From an uncultured Lewinella sp. (lineage in GTDB: Bacteria > Bacteroidota > Bacteroidia > Chitinophagales > Saprospiraceae), in the NCBI GenBank assembly GCA_937873655.1, contig CALMYQ010000121.1:1-64000 (forward strand): a stretch of 64,000 nt of DNA. The letters are read 5' to 3'. Shown in pieces: positions 17,480 through 26,253 of this stretch. Positions within the stretch are counted from its first letter, which is position 1. Every line of letters begins with the position of its first letter. The notes under the pieces are model-generated. The model saw only the letters and a list, made by a program, of their open reading frames with translations. It made no database searches and was not told the origin of the DNA. Position numbers and translations under genes: made by a program.

Positions 17480-17780
17480 GGCCAAACCAAATGGTGACGG
17501 GAAATTGCGGATTGAGTGCTTTTCAATATGGCGGTATCCGGATATTCTGAACATTTGATTTGTTTAATTCGGCAAACGAAAATTAACCACTGCGGAAACC
17601 ATTGTGTTTTTTATGAACCACAATGGAAACAAAAGGTCACAATAGGTTTGATGATGCGGAATCCCGCCGGGATTCCAGATATATTGGTTGCAAATAATTT
17701 TTTCACGCCAGGTGAAAGAAAACAGGCCGCTCCGCGTAGCATAGGTTGAAACAATTTTTTTAACCTATAAACCGGAAGCC
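17480..17780. other. Intergenic region with three inverted repeats
   Basis: 301 bases without a supported gene. It contains CCATTGTG/CACAATGG (17599-17606 and 17619-17626), the tight hairpin GGAATCCC-gcc-GGGATTCC (17658-17676), and ATAGGTT/AACCTAT (17741-17747 and 17762-17768) just before the DUF2202 start codon. The first or second may end GH92 transcription; the last may lie in the leader of the next gene. Confidence 0.55.
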
Positions 17781-18527
17781 ATGAGAAAGAACTTGTTAAA
17801 ACGCATCGGCCGCGGGATTTTCCTGCTGGGATTTGCCCTGGTATTTACCCAATGTGAAGGGGGCGTGAACGGTACCGATAACCCGGTTGTCAACGATGCC
17901 AATCCGTACGCCTGCATTGCGACCAATTACCCGGTTGAAGCGCTGTCGGAAGCGGAGACCGATGCATTGCTTTTCATGCGCGAAGAGGAAAAACTTGCGC
18001 ACGACGTCTACGTCAAACTGTACGATAAATGGGGTTTGCAGGTGTTCAACAACATCAGTCAATCCGAAAGCAGGCATATGGCCGCCGTCAGGAACCTGAT
18101 CGATAAATACGGCCTGACGGACCCCGTTGGGACCAACCCGGAAGGCGTATTCCAGAACGAAACCCTGGCCGCCCTGTATAACGCCCTGATCAGCGAAGGC
18201 CTCATAAGCCCGGTGGCCGCCCTGCAGGTGGGGGCAAAAATCGAAGACCTCGACCTGTCTGACCTGGATGCAGCCATGACAAAAGTGGATAACCAGGATA
18301 TCCAGGCGGTTTTCGGCGAATTGTCCAGGGGCTCCCGCAATCACTTGCGCGCCTTTATGACCAACCTGGAAAATATGGGCGCTACCTATGAGCCGGTCTA
18401 CCTCAGTGCGGCAGCATTTGAAGCTATTCTGGCAGGCTCCATGGAAACAGGCCCCGGTCTTTGCGGCAATTGCCCCAATCAGGGCCAGGGCAACGGAAAT
18501 TGTAAGAACCGTAACGGGAGGAACTGA
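17781..18527 (+). CDS. DUF2202 ferritin-like lipoprotein
   Basis: 248 residues. The N-terminus has a basic start, a hydrophobic stretch and a lipobox-like end (FALVFTQC, Cys about residue 25), so it is probably a lipoprotein. The DUF2202 domain follows, with the ferritin-like helices carrying candidate metal ligands: LLFMREEEKLAHDVYVKLYD at about residues 63-82 and SQSESRHMAAVRNLIDKYG further on. The low-complexity C-terminus (CGNCPNQGQGNGNCKNRNGR) has Cys and Asn/Gly. Function is unknown; metal binding is an inference from the fold family. Its stop is followed by tandem repeats and then an ECF sigma factor. Confidence 0.85.
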   Translation: MRKNLLKRIGRGIFLLGFALVFTQCEGGVNGTDNPVVNDANPYACIATNYPVEALSEAETDALLFMREEEKLAHDVYVKLYDKWGLQVFNNISQSESRHMAAVRNLIDKYGLTDPVGTNPEGVFQNETLAALYNALISEGLISPVAALQVGAKIEDLDLSDLDAAMTKVDNQDIQAVFGELSRGSRNHLRAFMTNLENMGATYEPVYLSAAAFEAILAGSMETGPGLCGNCPNQGQGNGNCKNRNGRN

Positions 18528-18621
18528 AGAATTGAGGACCCGCTTCCGCCGAGGCTATAGCGGGCGGAGACTGAGGAACTGAGGAATCGAGGAATCGAGG
18601 AATTGAGTTCCCGGCTTACGA
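18528..18621. repeat. GAGGAATCG-type short repeats
   Basis: Between the DUF2202 stop and the heptamer array, degenerate 9-base units (ctgaggaact, gaggaatcg, gaggaatcg, gaggaattg) are visible from about 18570 to 18605. No gene. Confidence 0.5.
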
Positions 18622-18743
18622 TTGCCAACTGAGGACTGCCAACTGAGGACTGCCAACTGCCAACTGAGGACTGCCAACTGCCAACTGCCAACTGACAACT
18701 GCCAACTGACAACTGACAACTGACAACTGACAACTGACAACTG
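18622..18743. repeat. Heptanucleotide tandem array (AACTGCC/AACTGAC)
   Basis: Roughly 17 units of a 7-base repeat, variants CAACTGC, CAACTGA and ggactgc, run up to two bases before the start codon of the sigma factor at 18746. Because 7 is not a multiple of 3, several frames stay open through it and create spurious reading frames rich in Q-L-S-V-x-S on the minus strand. A second array of the same unit lies at 46221-46287. Confidence 0.9.
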
Positions 18744-18745
18744 AA

Positions 18746-19330
18746 ATGGTTGTATCAAAAGAAAAGTGCAAAGGTTTAGATGACAGGGAAATAATCCGGA
18801 AATCCCTTGAGGAGCTGGATTATTTCTCCTGTTTATACCAGCGTTACGAAGCGCAGTTGCTCAGGTATATCCGGCGCATCACCCGGGTGCCGGAAGCGGA
18901 AGCGGAGGATATTCTGCAGGATGCGTTCATCAGTATCTGGAAGAATTTGCACGGATTCGACCCCGGCCTCAAATTATCCAGCTGGATTTACCGCATCGTC
19001 CATAATCAGGCCGTTTCGCATTGGCGAAAGCAGACGGCATACGGCAAAAAACCGGATCTGGAATGGGATGAACAACGGTATGCCGGCATTCCGGACCCGC
19101 CTCCGCCGGCGGAAACCGCTGTGGATGAGGAAACGCTTTTCAGTCTGCTGGACCGGCTTCCGCTGAATTATAAGGAGGTCCTCGTATTGAAATTCCTGGA
19201 GCATATGAGCTACGCCGAGATCTCTGATGTGTTGAAAATACCGGAGGGCACCGTGGCCGCCCGGATCAACCGGGCGAAAAAGGCATTGTCCGGAATGGCT
19301 GCCGGATTATCCGTTTTTGCTGAATCTTAA
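18746..19330 (+). CDS. ECF RNA polymerase sigma factor
   Basis: 194 residues. Region 2 is clear: LYQRYEAQLLRYIRRITRVP, AEDILQDAFISIWKNLHGFD and SSWIYRIVHNQAVSHWRKQ (about residues 30-100). A linker rich in Pro (IPDPPPPAETA) leads to region 4, LDRLPLNYKEVLVLKFLEHM followed by SYAEISDVLKIPEGTVAARI, the usual helix-turn-helix. The ATG at 18746 sits directly after a heptamer array, so array length may affect expression. The next gene is a membrane protein 10 bases downstream, a probable anti-sigma factor. Confidence 0.92.
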   Translation: MVVSKEKCKGLDDREIIRKSLEELDYFSCLYQRYEAQLLRYIRRITRVPEAEAEDILQDAFISIWKNLHGFDPGLKLSSWIYRIVHNQAVSHWRKQTAYGKKPDLEWDEQRYAGIPDPPPPAETAVDEETLFSLLDRLPLNYKEVLVLKFLEHMSYAEISDVLKIPEGTVAARINRAKKALSGMAAGLSVFAES

Positions 19331-19340
19331 ATTGCCGACA

Positions 19341-20057
19341 ATGGATCCTTCAGAAAAATTGATCTCCGCAATCCGCGAAAAAGATATCCGGCCGACGCCT
19401 GAATGGCGATTCCGGTTGAAAGAAATCCTTTTTACAGGCAGTTTCCTGGCGGCGGCGGCGCTGGGTGCGCTGGCCTTTTCCATTATTTTATTTGCCATTC
19501 AACAGACCGATTTCAACGTGCTTGGGCACCTTTCCCACTCCCGGTTGGAGCTGTTTCTGGGCTTGCTGCCGCTGCTGTGGATCGCTTGTCTGATCCTGGC
19601 GCTTACCGCAGCGAATTACGGGATACGGCATTCGAAAAAGGGGTACAAATTCACGCTGGCCAGACGTGCGGGATACAGCGCGGCCCTGAGCCTTTTGCTG
19701 GGTACGGCGTTCTTCATTACCGGCGGCGCCCAATGGCTTGAACACGCTTTTGCCGTCCGGGTCAGCCTGTACGACAGCATTCAGGATAAAAAAATCCGGC
19801 TATGGTCCATGCCGGAAGAAGGGCAACTGGCGGGAGAGATCCTGCAAATCGATCCGGACCGGTTCGACCTAAGGGATTTCAACGGCAAAAGCTGGACGGT
19901 ACAATACGACAGCGCCTGGGTCGCCCCGGTGGTATTGCTCGAAAAGGGAGAAAAGATCAAACTCGTGGGCGTGATGACCGGGCGCAGTCAATTCCAGGCC
20001 GGTGAGATCCGGCCGTGGGAAGGTCCTGGCGGGCGGCGCATGCGGGGCGACCGCTGA
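19341..20057 (+). CDS. Three-TM membrane protein, putative anti-sigma partner
   Basis: 238 residues from the ATG at 19341; a TTG start at 19317 would overlap the sigma gene. A short cytoplasmic N-terminus (MDPSEKLISAIREKDIRPTP) is followed by three membrane helices (about residues 32-55, 67-92 and 108-130) and a C-terminal non-membrane domain with beta-rich sequence (LAGEILQIDPDRFDLRDFNG, EKIKLVGVMTGRSQFQAGEI). No named domain recognised. Position 10 bases after an ECF sigma gene and the small cytoplasmic head suggest an anti-sigma role. The gene ends 11 bases from the convergent dehydrogenase gene. Confidence 0.6.
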   Translation: MDPSEKLISAIREKDIRPTPEWRFRLKEILFTGSFLAAAALGALAFSIILFAIQQTDFNVLGHLSHSRLELFLGLLPLLWIACLILALTAANYGIRHSKKGYKFTLARRAGYSAALSLLLGTAFFITGGAQWLEHAFAVRVSLYDSIQDKKIRLWSMPEEGQLAGEILQIDPDRFDLRDFNGKSWTVQYDSAWVAPVVLLEKGEKIKLVGVMTGRSQFQAGEIRPWEGPGGRRMRGDR

Positions 20058-20068
20058 CCTGTCCGGTA

Positions 20069-22807
20069 TCAGTTCGTCAGGATGATGGCGTCAGAATATT
20101 GTTGTTTTCCATTGGTAACCCGGTACAGGTAGTAGCCCTGGCTCAGCGACGATACCGGGACAACGACGTCAAAAGGCTTGTTTACCTCCGCGGGCCAGTC
20201 GGTCGTGTACAGGCGGCTGCCGGCCAGGTCGAACAGTTCAAACCGGATCACGCCGGCAAGCGCTTTTTTCAAGTGGAGGTAGACGGCTTCCTTTGCCGGG
20301 TTTGGAAAAACCTTCAGGTCGGGCGTCCTGGGGTAATCGATGTTGATCATATTGGAATAGGCAAAGGCCCGGTCTTCGCTGATGGCCTTGATCCGGTACA
20401 GATTAGTGCCGATAACGGGTGAAGGGTCATTGAAGTGGTAGCTGCCGTCCGGCCCGGTCTCGCCGGGGTTAATCTGTCCGATGGTTTCAAAATCGAAGAA
20501 ATTCCGGCCGCGTTGGATCTCATAAACGGCCACCCGTTGTTCCGTGCCGGTTTGAAAGGACAATTGGATGCTCTTGTCCGTGGCCTGGCCGTCGAGCAGG
20601 GTCCAACCCACAAACGGCGGATCACAGTTCGGGTAAATGGAACGGCTGTCCACCCCCTGAAGGCCGGAAGGATCGGTCACCCGCAGTTCGATGCGGTACC
20701 AATACAACTCGTCGATGCACCCCAGCGGACTGATCAGGGTATGGGTCTTGTGTTCGAAAAGCGGGGGATCCGGGTGGAAATGCTCGTTGTGCTGAACGTA
20801 GACGTACCACTCGTAGGTCAGGTCTTCATCCTTGCTCTCCTTGTCTTTAACCTCCCCGATCAACTCCAGTGAACTGGTGCCGGTGAGGGGGTAACGGTCG
20901 CCGTCCTCAAAGCTGGCGATATGGACTTCCGGCGGCGTATTGTTCAGGGAGATGATCTGTTCGGATGAGCCGGACTCACCCAGGCTGTCGGTTACGGTAA
21001 GCTTGACCATGAAACTGGCCGGGTCGCCGTTTGTTACGGCGTATTCATGGTGGAGGTTAGCGCCTTCGCCGGTGGTCCCGTCGCCAAAATCCCAGACGTA
21101 TTTTACGATGGGCGCATTGCCTTCTTCTGACCCGGCGGCGTCAAATTCGACGCTCAGGGGGCTAGGGCCGAACTGTTGGTCGGTTTCAATGACGGCGACC
21201 GGCGGCGGGTTGCCGCCGTAACTGATCTTGCGGATCTGTCCCATGAGGTTGATATAGTACAGGCAGCCGTCGTTGACATTCTGCGCCAGGTGGATGATCT
21301 GCTCCGCCTGGTTGTGGAAGGGTTCAACGCTTTTCAATTGCTGATTCTCATCAAAATCGAAGACCTTGATCCACCCGCTGAAATCGATGCCGAAGTATTT
21401 TCCGCGGTATTGTTCGGGGAAGAGGGTGCCTTCATAAAAGACCCCCGCCAGGCTGGAATACCCGTCGAACGACTCGCCCTGAACCGGAGCGTCGTCCTCG
21501 CCCAGGGTCCAGCTTTTGACGTACCCGTTGCCGTCGAACTGGCCGGTTTGCGCGCGGGTCGGCGGATTCCAGGCCGAATTGTTCCAGGCAATTGCCGGCA
21601 GGCTTTCCACCATGGGAAAAGACTTGGCCGGGATGAATTCCGCAGGGTTGCAGGGGTTGGGCACCAGGGTATCTGTTTCGGATTTCGGGCGCAGGAGCAG
21701 TTCCCTGAAATTGAACCAGGGTTCGTCGCAAAGCCCCTGGTCGTAGGCCGGATTGGGCGCCATGAGATTGGGCGGCACGTCATTGACATAAAAGGCCCAC
21801 ATGATGTGATACCCTTCGTAGATCGGCCAGGCGAAATTCTGGCCGCCGTGCCGGACGACGTCGATCTCTTCCCAGCCGCCGTTGCCGACATCGCCTACGT
21901 AGATGATGCCCGGGGCGCCGTCGGAAGGCAGGTGGCTGCCCGTGTTCGGCCGCAGCTGTATGCGGTAAGGATTGCGGAGACCCAGCGCCCAGACCCTCGA
22001 CCGGACGGACCTCGGATTTTCAGGATCGTAATACGGATTGGACGGCAATCCGTCGCCGGTTTCAGGGTCGATCCGGAGCACTTTGCCGTTATAGGCATTG
22101 AGGTATTGAGCGCGGTAGGAGCCTATATCCTGGTCGGGCGTAATGATGCCGTACTCCAGCGCCCTGGTGATCATGGTGCCGAGGCTGTCGCCGCCGATGT
22201 CTGTACCGGCGTTGCTGGTGGCGTCGCCGCAGGAGAAGAGCAGGGTGCCGTCTTCGCCTGCGATCAGGCTGCCCAGGCCGTGGAATTCGTAGAGCAGGGG
22301 TACGCCTGTACCGGGTTCTTCCCCCAGGAGTACTTTCCGGCTGCCCGGCAGGGTGGTGGAGAATCCGGTTGCCGGGTCGGCTGTATACCGGGTGATGCGG
22401 CCGAAGGTCGGTTCGTTGATGACCGTGCTGTCGGGTGAATAGGATGGGGAGCCGTAATGTCGTTGGTAGTGCCAGTCGACGGCGTAATAGAGGTAGAAAT
22501 TGCCGTTGATCAGGAACCCGGGATCCAGGGCGAAACCCATCAATCCGTGGTCCTTCCAGTTGGTCACTTCTTCGCTGATGTCGATCAGCGGATCGGGCAG
22601 CCGTTGGCCTTCCTGGTCGACGATATACACCTTGCCGGATTTCTCCCAGACATACATCCGGCCGTCCTCATCGAAAACCAGGCCGGTAGGAAAGGAAAAA
22701 TTGAGCGGTAATTTTTCGTCGTAAAATTCCGCCGGAAGCTGGGCGGAAACTTTCGCCGATATGCCGGCAAAGGCAACGGCGAGCAGCGCGTAGTGCAAGG
22801 TAGACAT
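20069..22807 (-). CDS. Secreted PQQ-dependent sugar dehydrogenase with PKD and type A T9SS domain
   Basis: About 912 residues from the ATG at 22807, which opens a signal peptide (MSTLHYALLAVAFAGISAKV ending in SAQ); the longer frame adds 30 unlikely residues. The first half is a six-bladed beta-propeller of the soluble glucose/aldose dehydrogenase type: FPTGLVFDEDGRMYVWEKSG, GLMGFALDPGF, FHGLGSLIAGEDGTLLFSCG, VWALGLRNPYRIQLRP and YVGDVGNGGWEEIDVV. A PKD domain follows (KYVWDFGDGTTGEG), then a second beta module, and the protein ends with a type A sorting domain (VFPNPAKEAVYLHL ... GYYLYRVTNG). It should oxidise sugars outside the cell using PQQ; substrate unknown. No PQQ biosynthesis genes are in the window. 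Confidence 0.87.
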   Translation of the reverse strand: MSTLHYALLAVAFAGISAKVSAQLPAEFYDEKLPLNFSFPTGLVFDEDGRMYVWEKSGKVYIVDQEGQRLPDPLIDISEEVTNWKDHGLMGFALDPGFLINGNFYLYYAVDWHYQRHYGSPSYSPDSTVINEPTFGRITRYTADPATGFSTTLPGSRKVLLGEEPGTGVPLLYEFHGLGSLIAGEDGTLLFSCGDATSNAGTDIGGDSLGTMITRALEYGIITPDQDIGSYRAQYLNAYNGKVLRIDPETGDGLPSNPYYDPENPRSVRSRVWALGLRNPYRIQLRPNTGSHLPSDGAPGIIYVGDVGNGGWEEIDVVRHGGQNFAWPIYEGYHIMWAFYVNDVPPNLMAPNPAYDQGLCDEPWFNFRELLLRPKSETDTLVPNPCNPAEFIPAKSFPMVESLPAIAWNNSAWNPPTRAQTGQFDGNGYVKSWTLGEDDAPVQGESFDGYSSLAGVFYEGTLFPEQYRGKYFGIDFSGWIKVFDFDENQQLKSVEPFHNQAEQIIHLAQNVNDGCLYYINLMGQIRKISYGGNPPPVAVIETDQQFGPSPLSVEFDAAGSEEGNAPIVKYVWDFGDGTTGEGANLHHEYAVTNGDPASFMVKLTVTDSLGESGSSEQIISLNNTPPEVHIASFEDGDRYPLTGTSSLELIGEVKDKESKDEDLTYEWYVYVQHNEHFHPDPPLFEHKTHTLISPLGCIDELYWYRIELRVTDPSGLQGVDSRSIYPNCDPPFVGWTLLDGQATDKSIQLSFQTGTEQRVAVYEIQRGRNFFDFETIGQINPGETGPDGSYHFNDPSPVIGTNLYRIKAISEDRAFAYSNMINIDYPRTPDLKVFPNPAKEAVYLHLKKALAGVIRFELFDLAGSRLYTTDWPAEVNKPFDVVVPVSSLSQGYYLYRVTNGKQQYSDAIILTN

Positions 22808-22831
22808 TGTAGAATTCAGATTGCTCGTGTG

Positions 22832-22839
22832 CAAAAATA
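22832..22839 (-). promoter_or_regulatory. -7-like box of the sugar dehydrogenase gene
   Basis: On the minus strand this reads TATTTTTG, matching TAnnTTTG, 25 bases ahead of the start codon at 22807. No convincing -33 box, so support is moderate. Confidence 0.35.
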
Positions 22840-22900
22840 TAAAAATGGGCCTTTTAAGGCATACTTTAACACCATGGAATGTTAATTGCTCCGTCAACTA

Positions 22901-22932
22901 TTTGCAAAATTGCCCCTGCGGCGTTATATTTG
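22901..22932 (+). promoter_or_regulatory. Bacteroidota-type promoter of the giant-gene cluster
   Basis: TTTG at 22901-22904, 20 bases, then TATATTTG at 22925-22932: a full match to the -33/-7 arrangement recognised by the Bacteroidota primary sigma factor. Transcription would start near 22938 and leave a leader of about 225 bases before the ATG at 23163. The leader contains a small hairpin, GACCGG/CCGGTC (23042-23047 and 23053-23058). Confidence 0.7.
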
Positions 22933-23162
22933 TCCATTCGATATTCTTGTTGATCACACCCGACCGACCGTGCTGCATGCTATTTTAACCCATTCAGTAA
23001 GCCTCCGGAACAGATTGTTTTCATGAAAAAATAGTCGGCCTGACCGGCGGATCCGGTCCTCTGTGCATACTCCCGGCAAGTATACGTCTTTTCGTACCCG
23101 CGATGACAGGCACAGGGGCGCTCCGTTTGACAACACCTAATCGAAGATCATCAATTTTCAGT

Positions 23163-26100
23163 ATGCCCATAACAGCTACGGAAAAAAGAATTCCGGGAGG
23201 ATTCACCCTTGAAAACGCCAAGGTTTTGGGCCACGCCGCCCTGAACGGCGATTTTTGCCTGATCAGCTACCTGCCCGGGGTCATCCGGTTCGGCGATCCC
23301 GTCGAACGCATCATCAACCGCTACGTCCTCTTCATCGACGGCTCGAAGTACCCGGATAACACCGCACTTACCTACAACTGGACGATTGATTACCTGACGG
23401 AAACCGGGGCTACGTTGAATTCTTACGAAGAGAGCGACCCGCTGAAACTGCTGGGCATTTATGATTTCAACTCCCAAAATATCGACCTTGATCCGGAGCT
23501 TCTCCCGGGGTTCAAAAAACTGCGGATTAAGTGCCGGGTATCCGTCGGCTCTGCCGCAACGGAGGTCCTTTTGGAACATGCCATTGAACCGGTTTTTCAG
23601 GATATATCGGATCTGCATGCCCAAAACAGCCTGATCGACCAGCTTCTGGCCCGGGCCGGCAATCCCTATGCGACCCATGTTTCCGCCAATTTTTTCAGGG
23701 ATTATTTTCAGTATGCGCCAAAATGGGGCGATGCCTACTTTGACCTTCCGATGAATATTCCCTTGTCCATATTCTACCATAGGGTAGCCCGGTCAGGGAG
23801 AAAGAAAAATGTCTACAGAAAGATTAACGCCGATTATTACGAGGCCCTGAATGCCGATCTGCTGGAATTGTTCCGGCAAAACCGGAAAAACCTCGTCGGG
23901 CCTTGTTCGACCGCGCCCCATTTCTTATCCATGACGCTGGAGAAAACCCCGTTTACCAGGATTGGCGCCGATGGGCTGCCGCCGGATGAAGAGGACCTTT
24001 TTGAAAACTATAACAGCCTGGCAGAAGCTGAAAAAACGGATATCTATAATTATGCCAGATTTCCCAAGTCCAATTTCCTGATCTGTGCCCTGATGCTGGA
24101 TAACCTTATGGCCAAAGCGCAGGAAAATCAATGTTCAAATTATATCGGCGAATCGGATGAAAAAGCGACCTGGTCCGTTTTGGAACCGGGAGACCTGCCG
24201 GATGAACCGGATTTTATCCGAAACCTGCTGGACGAATATACCGACGGTCCGCAAACTGCGATTGATAAAATCGATTACAGGAAGTCTATCGGCAGGGTGC
24301 ATAAACATTTCTGGTCTGGTTATATCGAACAGATCCTGAAGTTCTCCTACGCTGACAAATCCACCGCCCCCCGCATTGCAGACGCCTATTTTGCGCGAAA
24401 GGTGGTTACGGAATCCGCAAACGGGGAGTTGTCCGTTTCTTTTGAACGGATTGAAGAAAGTAAACTCCTTTATCAGGAATATATCGTCATCGAAACCGCC
24501 AACCTCCGCAACCAGGGTATTGAATGCTCGGTCAGAACCGGAGATGCCATCTTGACAGGGGCGGAAAAAAAATCCCTCCAACTGATCTTCGGGGGCAATT
24601 CCATAAAGAATTACGTGGGCCTTGTCGGCAGTACGGCAGCCTTTGACGCGGATCACGGAGCCGGCGAGTATGTGAACCTGGATACTTTTGCAGACAAGGC
24701 CGTTATCAAGCTGGGTTTTCGCCCAAAGGATGAAAAGACCTTTAATGAATGGGATCAGAACCTTCGGAATAATGCGGATAAAAAGGCACGTTTGGAAATA
24801 AAAGTTCAACCTTTTGACAGGGGTACTTTTGTGTACTACGGCCCCGAAAAAGAGGATGAGCAAGCCGTCAATTCGGCCTTTTCCTTCCTGACCGAAGAAG
24901 AGGGTGGCTTTACCGTCACTTACCTGGATAAAGCCAACCAACCCAGGATCAAATCTGCCCGAATCCGGAAAAAGGTGGTGACGGGAACCCAGAACCTGAG
25001 CGTTGATTTTGAAGATGTTGCCTTGACGCCGCTGGGCCGGCAGGTCTATATTGTGGCAGAGTCCGTTCATCTGGCTGCCGGCCAGGCGATGGATTTTATT
25101 CTTCGGACCTATGAAACAACCATTACAGGCCTTGATAAACAGGCGTTGCCGCTGATGTCCGGTGGCGTTCAACTCAAGAAGTTTCGCGCTGCAAAAGGAA
25201 ATACGGATGCCCTGATGAGACAGGACGGACAAGCTCCGCCGTATACCAACCTGAACTCGTTTGCTGAAAAAGCAGTTGCCAAACTGGAATTGCGTCCTCA
25301 ATCCAGGGCCTTATTCGATACCTGGGCTCAAAATATAGCGAATGGTTTTCCTGCCTTCGAGGTCATGGTCCATGCGGCCCAACCGCCTTCCAACGACCTT
25401 TATGTGTTTTACGGAGAGGAAAAATTTGAAGAGGTCGCCTCCAATAGCGGCGGTTCGCCCAATGGGAATGAGCTTGTTACCTTCGAAAACAGGGTGGTGC
25501 ATGAAATTTTCAGCTCTTTTAATGAATTCAATTATTTGCCTCCGGGTTTTGTCCTTGGGAAAATAGCCAATGATGCAGCCGACCACCGGATGCGGTACTA
25601 CTATCACGACCTCTACGACAATGAACATATATTCGGCGATTTTCAGGCTATCCAGACCCGGCGCTGGATCAGGAAGGGCGTATTGTCCAACGACCCGAAT
25701 GACTTGGTAGAATTGGTGGATCGAAACGATTTTGCAGAATACAACCATAATGGGGTGCACATCAATTTTATGACCGACAACTCCGACCGGGATTTTATCA
25801 ACCCCGAATGTTTTGCCGGATTGCTCGGCGCTATGGCCAGGATGAATATTTTTGACCTCGGTTTCAACGGTTTCAGCAATGCCAACGGAGATCCGGGTGT
25901 CAGCAGCACCCACCTGAACGGGGTGGCCGGCGACCTGAGATACCTGCGTACTGATCAAACCGGTGGGGCTGTACTCTTGCAGGACGCCCAGTTTGATTAC
26001 CCCAGGCAGGTCGATTTCAATAATGCCCTGTTCGATTTTGGCTGGGGCAGGACTACTGAAATGCTTTCCGAAAGGTTCCAAAGAGACGGACAGACCGTTT

Positions 26101-26219
26101 TGCTGCCCCATACAAGACATTTTCATAAAGTACTTGACGACGGTACCGTAATACGCCACGATAACCATCTCCATGTGCAGGGATTTGATACGAATGTCGT
26201 GCATATAATCAATGGATAA
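23163..26219 (+). CDS. Large protein with duplicated modules and C-terminal LAS-type peptidase signature
   Basis: About 1,018 residues from the ATG at 23163; an ATG at 23103 would add 20 residues of random appearance. No signal peptide. The N-terminal 130 residues read as an Ig-like beta module (NRYVLFIDGSKY, TYNWTIDYLTETG). A middle helical region follows. Residues about 406-570 and 603-760 are two copies of one module: paired landmarks are RKVVTE/KKVVTG, YIVIETANL/YIVAESVHL, NLDTFADKAVIKL/NLNSFAEKAVAKL and FVYYGPEK/YVFYGEEK. The C-terminus has STHLNGVAGDLRYL (H917, D924) and DNHLHVQG (H1002, H1004), the zinc-binding H-x6-D ... H-x-H pattern of LAS (M15/M74-like) peptidases that cut peptidoglycan or peptides. 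Base composition is visibly more A/T-rich than the next genes. First gene of the five-gene block. Confidence 0.75.
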   Translation: MPITATEKRIPGGFTLENAKVLGHAALNGDFCLISYLPGVIRFGDPVERIINRYVLFIDGSKYPDNTALTYNWTIDYLTETGATLNSYEESDPLKLLGIYDFNSQNIDLDPELLPGFKKLRIKCRVSVGSAATEVLLEHAIEPVFQDISDLHAQNSLIDQLLARAGNPYATHVSANFFRDYFQYAPKWGDAYFDLPMNIPLSIFYHRVARSGRKKNVYRKINADYYEALNADLLELFRQNRKNLVGPCSTAPHFLSMTLEKTPFTRIGADGLPPDEEDLFENYNSLAEAEKTDIYNYARFPKSNFLICALMLDNLMAKAQENQCSNYIGESDEKATWSVLEPGDLPDEPDFIRNLLDEYTDGPQTAIDKIDYRKSIGRVHKHFWSGYIEQILKFSYADKSTAPRIADAYFARKVVTESANGELSVSFERIEESKLLYQEYIVIETANLRNQGIECSVRTGDAILTGAEKKSLQLIFGGNSIKNYVGLVGSTAAFDADHGAGEYVNLDTFADKAVIKLGFRPKDEKTFNEWDQNLRNNADKKARLEIKVQPFDRGTFVYYGPEKEDEQAVNSAFSFLTEEEGGFTVTYLDKANQPRIKSARIRKKVVTGTQNLSVDFEDVALTPLGRQVYIVAESVHLAAGQAMDFILRTYETTITGLDKQALPLMSGGVQLKKFRAAKGNTDALMRQDGQAPPYTNLNSFAEKAVAKLELRPQSRALFDTWAQNIANGFPAFEVMVHAAQPPSNDLYVFYGEEKFEEVASNSGGSPNGNELVTFENRVVHEIFSSFNEFNYLPPGFVLGKIANDAADHRMRYYYHDLYDNEHIFGDFQAIQTRRWIRKGVLSNDPNDLVELVDRNDFAEYNHNGVHINFMTDNSDRDFINPECFAGLLGAMARMNIFDLGFNGFSNANGDPGVSSTHLNGVAGDLRYLRTDQTGGAVLLQDAQFDYPRQVDFNNALFDFGWGRTTEMLSERFQRDGQTVLLPHTRHFHKVLDDGTVIRHDNHLHVQGFDTNVVHIING

Positions 26220-26253
26220 CAGCAACCCGGATTTCCCAATGAATCCATAATCA

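Noticed and set aside
18479..18758. Small minus-strand frames rich in Q-L-S-V-x-S
   Set aside because: They are translations of the heptamer array, not genes; a 7-base unit keeps several frames open.
23103..23162. Upstream ATG for the first cluster gene
   Set aside because: The 20 extra residues look random; not excluded, because both ATGs lie behind the promoter at 22901.
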